Shown piece by piece: positions 1 to 6,342 of a stretch of DNA of 11,869 nucleotides (within the stretch, counting starts at the first letter, position 1; each line of letters begins with the position of its first letter). The notes beneath the pieces were generated by a model, which saw only the letters and a program-made list of their open reading frames with translations, made no database searches and was not told the DNA's origin. The stretch comes from Candidatus Thorarchaeota archaeon (lineage in GTDB: Archaea; Asgardarchaeota; Thorarchaeia; Thorarchaeales; Thorarchaeaceae), in the NCBI GenBank assembly GCA_030638785.1, contig DAOWDY010000105.1:1-11869 (forward strand), written 5' to 3'. Made by a program: the position numbers and the translations under genes.

Positions 1-119
1 AAATGCACCGTCGTGTCTGGTAAATCCAGTTCCTTTCCAATGTGTGTGAAGGGTGTTATTGCATCACGCTGTAAGATACGGATCAAACGACGGTCCTTAT
101 CATCTGGTCCTTTTGGCAT
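1..119 (-). CDS. Lrp/AsnC-family transcriptional regulator, N-terminal part (runs off the left edge)
   Basis: The reverse strand opens at ATG 119-117 and reads without a stop to base 1, giving 39 residues that begin MPKGPDDKDRRLIRILQRD. The pattern D-x-x-D-R-R-L-I-x-x-L-Q-x-D, then a helix (ITPFTHIGKELDL) and a second helix starting PDTTVH, is the winged helix-turn-helix at the N-terminus of Lrp/AsnC (feast/famine) regulators, where the second helix reads DNA. The C-terminal ligand-binding RAM domain would lie outside the window. A TATA-like box sits about 30 bases upstream, so the message is probably nearly leaderless. These regulators often bind their own promoter, which makes the inverted repeat at 197-249 a candidate operator. 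Family call is good; the effector and target genes cannot be told. Confidence 0.8.
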   Translation of the reverse strand, partial: MPKGPDDKDRRLIRILQRDAITPFTHIGKELDLPDTTVH

Positions 120-144
120 AACAATTGGTTTCGGGATTATTCAT

Positions 145-154
145 TTTTAAATAT
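145..154 (-). promoter_or_regulatory. TATA box for the Lrp/AsnC regulator gene
   Basis: On the reverse strand this reads ATATTTAAAA, a good archaeal TATA box. Its centre is about 31 bases upstream of the ATG at 119, which would place the transcription start within a few bases of the start codon, as in leaderless archaeal messages. Start-site mapping is not available. Confidence 0.6.
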
Positions 155-196
155 TGTGTGATTCGCAATTATTCACATCTATGTTGGGAATTCTAC

Positions 197-249
197 ATGA
201 AGTAATTGACTAAACTACGAATAATGGAGCAAATACTCAATTACTTCAT
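197..249. repeat. 13-bp perfect inverted repeat, candidate operator
   Basis: ATGAAGTAATTGA at 197-209 is the exact reverse complement of TCAATTACTTCAT at 237-249, with 27 bases between. It lies between two minus-strand genes, upstream of the Lrp/AsnC regulator promoter and downstream of the EMC6-like gene. A related sequence, CAATTATTCA, is at 166-175, nearer the TATA box. Arm centres are 40 bases apart, close to four helical turns, which would suit two dimers of a regulator such as the adjacent Lrp-type protein. It could instead fold as a long-loop hairpin in RNA. Confidence 0.5.
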
Positions 250-266
250 TATATCTAATGGAAATA

Positions 267-292
267 ATGAGAGATTCACAATAATCTCTCGT
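267..292 (-). terminator. Hairpin directly after the EMC6-like gene, possible 3' end signal
   Basis: GAGAGATT at 269-276 pairs with AATCTCTC at 283-290 around a six-base loop, extended by a T-G wobble and an A-T pair. It begins one base past the stop codon (293-295) of the minus-strand gene. No strong T-run follows on the reverse strand, and archaeal termination relies mainly on T-runs, so it may instead stabilise the message 3' end. Confidence 0.3.
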
Positions 293-646
293 CTAACCAA
301 ATGCCAAACCCTCTAGAATGGCTGGTGGGAGTGCGAATGCGTATAGGACCGTCCAGAGGAGCACCCAGAGAAGAAGGTAGGATGGTAATGTAGCGGTAAT
401 GAGTTTCTGTCGGCCACCCAAGTCCTCAGGATCTACCTCTAGGAGATACACAAGTACATACAGACTAAGACCATAGAGTAAAAGACCGAACATGAGTCCT
501 CTAACTCCAGCGAATGCCTGTCCTCCAGCGGCACATGAAATTGCAGCAATGATTGCAAACATAATCTTCACATAGTATTGCTGATCATTAGGCTTGCCTT
601 CCCATTTACTAAACAACCGTTGAAAGACATTTCGTAGAACTTCCAT
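293..646 (-). CDS. EMC6/Rab5ip-family small membrane protein (EMC6-like insertase subunit)
   Basis: From ATG 646 the product is 117 residues with three hydrophobic segments at roughly 24-45, 46-68 and 86-107. The sequence between and into the last helix, LEVDPEDLGGRQKLITATLP, matches the Rab5ip/EMC6 pattern of an acidic turn plus a Gly-Gly pair before the final helix; human RAB5IF (OPTI) has a very similar stretch around its EEEYGG. In eukaryotes EMC6 is a core subunit of the ER membrane protein complex and OPTI partners TMCO1 in the multipass translocon, both with Oxa1/YidC-like subunits. An archaeal version would sit in the cell membrane beside a DUF106/EMC3-like insertase (family inference). 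The reading frame is open up to 802, but that would cover the divergent promoter. ATG 646 (or 652) is preferred because GGTG at 653-656 is placed as a ribosome binding site and length fits. It is divergent from rqcH. Confidence 0.72.
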   Translation of the reverse strand: MEVLRNVFQRLFSKWEGKPNDQQYYVKIMFAIIAAISCAAGGQAFAGVRGLMFGLLLYGLSLYVLVYLLEVDPEDLGGRQKLITATLPSYLLLWVLLWTVLYAFALPPAILEGLAFG

Positions 647-689
647 CGACATCACCAATACATGTGACTGGTTCACGGCAATCGACATG

Positions 690-697
690 TTATAAAA
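690..697. promoter_or_regulatory. Symmetric TATA box shared by rqcH and the divergent EMC6-like gene
   Basis: TTATAAAA on the plus strand reads TTTTATAA on the minus strand, so it is a usable TATA box in both directions. Counting about 26-27 bases from its centre puts a plus-strand start near 720, just before ATG 723 of rqcH (leaderless), and a minus-strand start near 667, about 20 bases before ATG 646 of the EMC6-like gene. No second TATA-like box was found between the two genes. Bidirectional use is inference. Confidence 0.6.
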
Positions 698-722
698 CGC
701 TCGGTCATTGGAAGAGCCTGCA

Positions 723-2747
723 ATGAAAGAATCAATGAGTAACGTCGATCTTAGAATTATTCTACCTGAGTTGAAAGAGGTTGCAGAAGGAGCCTTCATC
801 AAGAATATTTACCAGTACGGCGATGTATTTGTCCTGAAGCTCTATCGCCCCTCCGGAGGTACTTCACAGCTCCTGATTCAGCCGGGGTCTCGCGCTCATC
901 TTACTGAGTTTCGACGAGTTGCTCCAAGGGTCCCACCAAAATTCTGTGCTGTTCTTCGAAAGTATTTACGTGATAGAAGGATTCACTCGGTAACACAGCA
1001 TGAATTGGATCGAATTCTTGTTCTAGAGGTTGGTGATGAGGAGAAAAGCTACAAACTAGTTGCAGAACTGTTTGGTAATGGGAACTTGCTTCTACTCGAT
1101 CCTGAAGACAATATTTTTGTTGCAAGGCGATACAAGAAGATGCGCGACCGAGATATTATGCCGAAAGCAAAATACCTCTTCCCGCCACCAAGAGGTGTCG
1201 ATGTACTGACAAGTGATGAGTATAAACTAAGAGACCTCATCGCCGATTCAAAGGCGAATATGGTTCGTACATTGGCATCTAGATTGAACCTTGATTCACA
1301 AAGCTGTGAGGAAATCTGTGCTCTTGCAGGTGTCGCTCCAACAACAAAGGCGGTTGACCTCTCTGAGCAGAATATAGTAGATCTTGAAACTGGCTTAAAG
1401 AAATTCATTGTGAAAGTAAAGGATGGTTCAACTAAACCCTGTATCGTTGAGGATTTTGAACCGGATGATGATGTTGAAGAGTATGAACCTGACCTAGTAG
1501 CCTTTACGCCCTTTGAATTCGAGATGTACCATGAATTCACACATAGATGCTTTGACAGTTTCAGTCAATCAGTTGATGAGTTCTATGGAGTATTAGAAAC
1601 AGAACAAGAGGACGAAGTTGAACAGAGCGCACTTGATAAAGAACGTAAGCGACTGCAAAAGATCGTTGAAAAACAGGAAGAGGGCATATCTCGATTAGCC
1701 AAGAAGGCAGAGAAAGGTAAGAGAAAGGGGGAACTGGTCTATAATCATTTCCAGACTGTTCAAGAGGTTCTTGAAACAGTTAGTAGTACGAGAGCCAACG
1801 GACTCTCTTGGTCCGAGATTATGAGAATTATTGAAGAAGGAAAGAAAAAAGGAAATCCCTCGGCACTCTTAATCACTAGAATAGTTCCGTCGCAAGCAGA
1901 GATCGTAGTACATTTACAAGATGTTGATGTGTCGCTCGATATTAGATTGAATGCCCAAGATAATGCATCTAAGGCATATGACCAAGCAAAGAAATCAAGA
2001 GCCAAAATCAAGGGTGCAGAGATACAGATTACCAAGACGCGTACAAAAATCGAACAACTTGTAGCTTCTTTTGTGGAACCTACAACAAAGAAGACACCTA
2101 TCAAGTTCAGGAAGAAACGATGGTATGAAAAATTCCGATGGTTCCTGTCATCTGAAGGATTCTTAATTCTTGGAGGTAGAGACGCCAAGAGCAATGAGCA
2201 CCTCGCCAAGAAACACATGAATGCAAATGACGTGTTCTTTCACGCATCTGTCCATGGTGCTCCATATGTGATAATTAAGGTCCCTGACAAGGCACCCAGC
2301 GAAGGCACACTTGAAGAGGCGGCACAGTTCGCGGTAACTTTCTCACGGGCATGGCAAGATGGACTATCTGGTGGTGATGCATTTTGGTTGTCACCCGAAC
2401 AAGTAAGTTTCTCCCCTCCCTCTGGCGAGTATCTTCCATCAGGTGCGGTCATGCTCTATGGAACTAAGAATTACATCAGAAACGTTCCTATCAATCTCGC
2501 TGTTGGTCTTATCATTGAGGATGAGCAGGCCATTCCTATGTCTGGTCCACCTATTGCCGTTGAAGCTCGTTGTGATGTATTTGTAAGAGTGGTGCCAGCG
2601 GATAGAAAGAAGGGGCAATTAGTCAAAGAGATTGTCAGTGCATTAAAACGGGCTTTACCGGAAGATCGGGCATATCTTGTGGATCAGATTCAGCAAGAAG
2701 ATATTATGCGTGTGCTACCATCTGGCGGGGGAGAAGTTAAGACTTAG
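723..2747 (+). CDS. rqcH: RqcH/NEMF/Rqc2-family ribosome quality control protein (NFACT)
   Basis: RqcH/Rqc2/NEMF proteins bind the large ribosomal subunit that still holds a peptidyl-tRNA after stalling, and recruit tRNA to add C-terminal tails (alanine in bacteria). From ATG 723 the product is 674 residues, normal for the full NFACT family. The NFACT-N domain covers about 1-150 and has Asp9 (in SNVDLR) and Asp96-Arg97 (in ELDRILVLEV), matching the tRNA-handling D9 and D98/R99 of yeast Rqc2. A helix-hairpin-helix region follows, then an acidic stretch (about 245-260) and coiled coils near 295-345 and 410-455. The NFACT-R (DUF814) domain starts WYEKFRWF at about 467, with GGRDAKSNE and, later, PSGEYLPSGAVMLYGTKNY. 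The TATA box ends 25 bases before this ATG, and archaeal relatives typically begin MKxxMS. TTG 708 and ATG 735 are alternative starts. It is first in a six-gene plus-strand run. Confidence 0.93.
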   Translation: MKESMSNVDLRIILPELKEVAEGAFIKNIYQYGDVFVLKLYRPSGGTSQLLIQPGSRAHLTEFRRVAPRVPPKFCAVLRKYLRDRRIHSVTQHELDRILVLEVGDEEKSYKLVAELFGNGNLLLLDPEDNIFVARRYKKMRDRDIMPKAKYLFPPPRGVDVLTSDEYKLRDLIADSKANMVRTLASRLNLDSQSCEEICALAGVAPTTKAVDLSEQNIVDLETGLKKFIVKVKDGSTKPCIVEDFEPDDDVEEYEPDLVAFTPFEFEMYHEFTHRCFDSFSQSVDEFYGVLETEQEDEVEQSALDKERKRLQKIVEKQEEGISRLAKKAEKGKRKGELVYNHFQTVQEVLETVSSTRANGLSWSEIMRIIEEGKKKGNPSALLITRIVPSQAEIVVHLQDVDVSLDIRLNAQDNASKAYDQAKKSRAKIKGAEIQITKTRTKIEQLVASFVEPTTKKTPIKFRKKRWYEKFRWFLSSEGFLILGGRDAKSNEHLAKKHMNANDVFFHASVHGAPYVIIKVPDKAPSEGTLEEAAQFAVTFSRAWQDGLSGGDAFWLSPEQVSFSPPSGEYLPSGAVMLYGTKNYIRNVPINLAVGLIIEDEQAIPMSGPPIAVEARCDVFVRVVPADRKKGQLVKEIVSALKRALPEDRAYLVDQIQQEDIMRVLPSGGGEVKT

Positions 2748-2785
2748 ATGAAGGCATGATTGAAGTGCAATTGGCTACAGACACA

Positions 2786-2794
2786 TTTAAGAAT
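2786..2794 (+). promoter_or_regulatory. Possible TATA box before the CBS/zinc-ribbon gene
   Basis: TTTAAGAAT lies in the 97-base gap after rqcH, about 55 bases before the ATG at 2845, which would give a leader of roughly 25-30 bases containing the GGAGGT ribosome binding site. The match is moderate, so the gene could equally be co-transcribed with rqcH. Confidence 0.35.
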
Positions 2795-2844
2795 AAACGC
2801 CAGACCAGAACGATTGACCAGCATGCCCTGCTGGAGGTCTATCA

Positions 2845-3408
2845 ATGTCTGAACCTGCGCATTCCATGTCCGTGAGGGACATCATGTCGGTCAACGTTGT
2901 AACGATGCCGCCTGATGCCTCTATTCTCGAAGTTTCCAAGCTCATGAATAAGATGGACTTGGGCTCTATTGTTGTTGTTGATAGAAACCGTCCAGTAGGT
3001 ATCATAACCGAATCTGACATCGTACGTCGCGTAGTATCAGAAAGTAGAGATGCGAATACAACGAAAGTTCAAGAAGTTATGAGTTCGCCATTATTCTACG
3101 TTAGTCCAGATACTGCTTTAACAGATGCAACACGAATAATGGCCCGTAGCAACATACGTCGAGTCGTGGTCTTGAAAAACGACAGTCTTGCAGGTATAAT
3201 CACATCACGTGATATACTAAAATGGTCACCAGAACTCATAGATGTGCTTGTGGAATCTCTTAAATTGAAAAACAGCCATGAGGAACATGATGACCTAGAA
3301 GACGATGAGATCTTCGAACATGGTGGTCTATGTGACGTCTGTAGTGAATTCTCAACAGATCTTATTATGGAAGATGGCAGGTACATCTGCTTGTCTTGCC
3401 GAGAATAG
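2845..3408 (+). CDS. CBS-domain pair protein with C-terminal zinc ribbon
   Basis: The 187-residue product has two CBS domains at about 11-67 (VRDIMSVNVVTMPPDASILE, ending GIITESDIVRRVV) and 77-128 (VQEVMSSPLFYVSPDTALTD, ending GIITSRDILKW). CBS pairs form a Bateman module that binds adenine nucleotides or S-adenosylmethionine and acts as an energy or metabolite sensor. An acidic linker (about 144-158) leads to four cysteines, C163-x-x-C166 and C182-x-x-C185, a compact zinc ribbon. The ribbon suggests contact with nucleic acid or another protein, so the gene may be a ligand-controlled regulator; that role is inference. ATG 2845 is well supported by GGAGGT at 2833-2838, six bases upstream. The next gene encodes four more CBS domains. 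Confidence 0.88.
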   Translation: MSEPAHSMSVRDIMSVNVVTMPPDASILEVSKLMNKMDLGSIVVVDRNRPVGIITESDIVRRVVSESRDANTTKVQEVMSSPLFYVSPDTALTDATRIMARSNIRRVVVLKNDSLAGIITSRDILKWSPELIDVLVESLKLKNSHEEHDDLEDDEIFEHGGLCDVCSEFSTDLIMEDGRYICLSCRE

Positions 3409-3453
3409 GTACCATTTGTTCACTTTTATTAGAACATCCCCCAATTATCATAC

Positions 3454-3461
3454 AAAGGAGG
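3454..3461 (+). promoter_or_regulatory. Ribosome binding site that fixes a TTG start at 3469
   Basis: AAAGGAGG ends seven bases before TTG 3469 and is a near-perfect match to the 16S anti-Shine-Dalgarno sequence. No in-frame ATG lies near the N-terminus before the first CBS motif, so the TTG is the start of the four-CBS gene. A TATA-like TTTTATTA lies at 3424-3431. Confidence 0.8.
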
Positions 3462-3468
3462 CTCACAT

Positions 3469-4287
3469 TTGGAAGTAAATCAAATTATGGTTGAAGCTGT
3501 GACTATCGATAAGGACCAAAGGCTGTCTTATGCTCTAGAACTCTTAGAGAAGAAGGACACTGACAGACTAGTTGTGGTAAATGATGGAGATGTTACCGGT
3601 ATTTTGACCTATGCTGACATAGCCGATCGGCTCGGTGTGAGTAAGGTCGTTGTGGTTTCTATTGGGAGACTCCATGTTTCAAGTGCTATGAGTGATACAG
3701 TAATCTCAGTTTCAGCAAATGATGATATTACGGAGATTGCCCAGCTGATGGTCGATCGCGGAATGAGTGGATGTCCTGTACTTGATGATGAAGGGAAATT
3801 AGTAGGCATTGTAGGCAAGAAACAATTGATGCAATTAATGGAAAAAGTTTCGGACATTCCAGTCAAGAGTTTGATGACCACTCAAGATCTTCTCGTCGTA
3901 AACCCAGTCGAGCGACTCGTCAAAGCACGATTCGAGATGCTGGATAAAGGATATTCTGGCCTTCCTGTTGTCGATGGCAAGCGAGTGCTCGGAGTCCTAA
4001 CTGAGAAGATGGTAGCCATTGCTATGGCCAAGTTCAGCTCAGATGTACCGGACAAGTATCGAGCTAACCAGATTCGTCAACTGCGGGTGGTGGAGGCTAT
4101 GCAACAACAACCACCGCTTGTTCCTGTTGATGCATCAATTGCGGAGGCTGCCTCATTGATGCTTGATGCGGGACTCAAAGCACTTCCTGTGGTTGAAAAA
4201 GGAAATGTGCTTGTGGGAATCATAAGCGCAACAGACTTCACTCGCTTTGTAGCTAATAAATTTAAGATTCCTGAGAATGGTGAGTAG
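3469..4287 (+). CDS. Tetra-CBS-domain protein (two Bateman modules)
   Basis: The 272-residue product is almost entirely CBS repeats: about 3-55 (VNQIMVEAVTIDKDQRLSYA ... GILTYADIADRL), 70-125 (SSAMSDTVISVSANDDITEI ... GIVGKKQLMQLM), 132-188 (VKSLMTTQDLLVVNPVERLV ... GVLTEKMVAIAM) and 208-262 (VEAMQQQPPLVPVDASIAEA ... GIISATDFTRFV). No catalytic, DNA-binding or membrane domain is attached, so it is a stand-alone sensor of the kind common in archaea, probably binding AMP/ATP or similar ligands in the cytoplasm. It starts at TTG 3469 behind a strong ribosome binding site, 60 bases after the CBS/zinc-ribbon gene. The two adjacent CBS genes may arise from one duplication or form a joint complex (inference). 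pyrC follows after 35 bases. Confidence 0.88.
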   Translation: MEVNQIMVEAVTIDKDQRLSYALELLEKKDTDRLVVVNDGDVTGILTYADIADRLGVSKVVVVSIGRLHVSSAMSDTVISVSANDDITEIAQLMVDRGMSGCPVLDDEGKLVGIVGKKQLMQLMEKVSDIPVKSLMTTQDLLVVNPVERLVKARFEMLDKGYSGLPVVDGKRVLGVLTEKMVAIAMAKFSSDVPDKYRANQIRQLRVVEAMQQQPPLVPVDASIAEAASLMLDAGLKALPVVEKGNVLVGIISATDFTRFVANKFKIPENGE

Positions 4288-4299
4288 AGAAAACTAACT

Positions 4300-4312
4300 C
4301 GCCATTATGGCG
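4300..4312. repeat. Short palindrome just upstream of pyrC
   Basis: CGCCATTATGGCG is a perfect inverted repeat around the central T at 4306 and ends 10 bases before the pyrC ATG. It could be an operator, or a weak hairpin in the leader next to the ribosome binding site. It is too short for a firm call. Confidence 0.3.
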
Positions 4313-4322
4313 TTGATAGGAG

Positions 4323-5657
4323 ATGTCTGTAGATCTACTACTAAAGTATGGCACCGTTATAGTAGAGGGTAAAGAGTATCAAAGAGCTGTAGCAATAAAG
4401 ACAGGAAAGATAGAGGGCATCTACAAATTTGGACAGGAACCTGAGGCTGAAACTGTAATTAGCTGCAAGAACAAGTTCGTTCTTCCAGGAGCAATTGATA
4501 TTCATGTTCATCTACGGGGCATGAATCAATCGGATAAGGAGGATTACATATCAGGAACAAGAGCTGCTGCAGCTGGTGGCGTAACAACAGTTGTCGATAT
4601 GCCAAACTCCAATCCCCCTGTTCTTGATTGGGAGAGCTTAGAAACGAAGATTCAGAATGCGCGGGCAGTACGGTATGTCAATGTTGGATTTTATGCAGGC
4701 ATTCCGAGGGAAGTTTCAGATTTTGATGTAGATATGGCAAAGAATATACTTGGTCTGAAAGTCTATCCCCATTCACCTCTTACAGAGGGAATTACCTACG
4801 ATGATAAACGGATCAAGGAATGCCTAACCCTTGCATCCGATCTAGGATTGCCGTTGTTGGTTCATCCCGATACTTCCAAACCTGAGGCAAAATCTGATTC
4901 GATTGAAGGATTCTTCAATATCCACAGTTGTCAGAGTGAGATTGATTCTGTCGCTAAGTTCATAGAGGCGCTTCAAGGATTGGATAATGAAGCCCGTCTT
5001 CATATCTGTCACGTTAGCTGTGCAGCTTCTGCCCGTTTGATTACAAAGAATAGAGCAGAAGAAAGGCTCACTGCAGAGGTCACCCCACATCATCTTCTTC
5101 TCACCGGAGCGGACTTTAGCAATGAAGATGGAACAGCGAAAATGCTTCCGCCGTTGCGTTCGCCCTATGACAACGAGGCTCTAAGGACCTTGTTAAGCAA
5201 ATGCGGAATCGATATTGTTGCAACAGATCATGCACCGCACACATCCGGTGAGAAACTATCTCCATTCCTGCAGGCGAACTCTGGAATCCCCGGTCTTGAA
5301 ACTATGGTACCACTTATGGTGACGGAAGTATTTGAAGGACGGCTCACATGGGTCGAATACCTTCGAGTATGTTCTTCGGGGCCTGCAAGAATTCTTGGCC
5401 TTGTAGGAAAAGGTGTTTTGAGCAAAGGATATGATGCTGATATCGCAGTGGTAGCTAAAGAAGAATGGAGCATCATGGGAAGCGAGTTCCAGTCAAAAGC
5501 AAAAATTACACCTTTTGAAGGAAGAAAAGTTCTGGCAAAGCCTGAGATCACCATTGTTGGTGGAGAGATCGTATATAATCAGGGGAAGTTTGTAGTTGGA
5601 GCAGGGAATGTTGGAACGGTTCCAGTACGATCACTTATCCAACTCCGAAACACATAA
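4323..5657 (+). CDS. pyrC: Dihydroorotase, class I (pyrimidine biosynthesis)
   Basis: Dihydroorotase closes N-carbamoyl-L-aspartate to L-dihydroorotate, the third step of UMP synthesis, in the cytoplasm. The 444-residue product has the class I amidohydrolase signature. His61 and His63 in DIHVHLRG are metal ligands and Arg65 binds substrate. Lys146 in LGLKVYPHS is the expected carboxylated bridging lysine, followed by His181 (LLVHPD) and His230 (HICHVS). Asp302 in VATDHAPHT is the catalytic base, with GIPGLETMVP after it. All key residues are present. The N-terminus (LLLKYGTVIVEGKE) is the usual beta-sandwich start of the family. ATG 4323 is directly abutted by GGAG (4319-4322), so spacing to the ribosome binding site is unusually tight, but the next in-frame start would remove family sequence. 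Allantoinase or hydantoinase is less likely because the HVHLR and PPLR motifs fit dihydroorotase. Confidence 0.93.
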   Translation: MSVDLLLKYGTVIVEGKEYQRAVAIKTGKIEGIYKFGQEPEAETVISCKNKFVLPGAIDIHVHLRGMNQSDKEDYISGTRAAAAGGVTTVVDMPNSNPPVLDWESLETKIQNARAVRYVNVGFYAGIPREVSDFDVDMAKNILGLKVYPHSPLTEGITYDDKRIKECLTLASDLGLPLLVHPDTSKPEAKSDSIEGFFNIHSCQSEIDSVAKFIEALQGLDNEARLHICHVSCAASARLITKNRAEERLTAEVTPHHLLLTGADFSNEDGTAKMLPPLRSPYDNEALRTLLSKCGIDIVATDHAPHTSGEKLSPFLQANSGIPGLETMVPLMVTEVFEGRLTWVEYLRVCSSGPARILGLVGKGVLSKGYDADIAVVAKEEWSIMGSEFQSKAKITPFEGRKVLAKPEITIVGGEIVYNQGKFVVGAGNVGTVPVRSLIQLRNT

Positions 5658-5694
5658 CCGTTATCGCTGACCATTCAGTACTAGTTGATGCCTC

Positions 5695-6324
5695 TTGTCG
5701 AATGTGTATTCTGATGCGGATGGAGAATTCTTGGTCAAATTAGCCAGACGTACAATCGACACGGTTGTATCTGGTGAAGAAAAACCCACCATTCCAGAGG
5801 GTGTTCCAAAGCACCTGATACAAAAATCAGGAGTGTTTGTAACTCTTAACACATTGATTGATGATAAGGCCAGTCTAAGAGGCTGCATAGGTCGCCCATA
5901 TCCTACTCAACCCCTAGTAGAGGCAACAGTAGACTCAGCTGTCGATGCGTCCTTGAACGATCCCCGTTTCAATAGAGTTACAACAGATGAGCTTGATTCG
6001 ATCGTAGTCGAGTTGAGTGTTCTTACACCGCCAAAAGCTCTGGAGTATTCAGAACCAAGAGAACTTCTTGACCTTGTAGAAGTAGGACGTGATGGACTAA
6101 TCGTCGCCCGTGGAATGTTTAGAGGTCTGCTCCTACCTCAGGTTCCCGTAGAATGGGGATGGAACACGCAAGAATTTGTCGAACATACGTGCAACAAGGC
6201 AAGACTTGCCACTAACGCATGGATGGATAAGGACATAGAGTTTATGACTTTCCAAGCGGAGATATTCGGTGAAAACGCCCCCAAGGGCGATATTGTCCGC
6301 AATCCTGGTCATCCTAGATGCTGA
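5695..6324 (+). CDS. AMMECR1-domain protein (AmmeMemoRadiSam system protein A type)
   Basis: The 209-residue product contains the diagnostic AMMECR1 hexapeptide LRGCIG at 61-66, followed by PLVEATVDSAVDASLNDPRF, and later GLIVARGMFRGLLLPQVPVE and a C-terminal WMDKDIEFMTFQAEIF. The family is found in archaea, bacteria and eukaryotes, and in many prokaryotes it is encoded or fused with MEMO and a radical-SAM protein; those partners are not visible here. Its biochemical role is not settled, so none is assigned. The start is TTG 5695 or GTG 5704: a stop at 5686-5688 closes the frame upstream and no strong ribosome binding site decides between them. It lies 37 bases after pyrC and only 18 bases before nadC, so it is probably translated from the same message. 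Confidence 0.88.
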   Translation: MSNVYSDADGEFLVKLARRTIDTVVSGEEKPTIPEGVPKHLIQKSGVFVTLNTLIDDKASLRGCIGRPYPTQPLVEATVDSAVDASLNDPRFNRVTTDELDSIVVELSVLTPPKALEYSEPRELLDLVEVGRDGLIVARGMFRGLLLPQVPVEWGWNTQEFVEHTCNKARLATNAWMDKDIEFMTFQAEIFGENAPKGDIVRNPGHPRC

Positions 6325-6342
6325 AAAGGAGATTCGTATAAT

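Noticed and set aside
647..802. An N-terminal extension of the EMC6-like gene up to 802.
   Set aside because: It would cover the shared TATA box and the start of rqcH, and the extra residues do not resemble the family; ATG 646 has a ribosome binding site and the expected length.
1049..1540. A long minus-strand open frame inside rqcH.
   Set aside because: Serine-rich shadow of the real gene with no recognisable domain or start signals; the same holds for minus-strand frames at 1760-2218, 5228-5554 and 6309-6650.
2756..2875. A 39-residue frame between rqcH and the CBS/zinc-ribbon gene whose peptide faintly recalls the C-terminal half of BolA.
   Set aside because: It is too short, lacks the rest of the fold, has no ribosome binding site and overlaps the well-supported start of the next gene.
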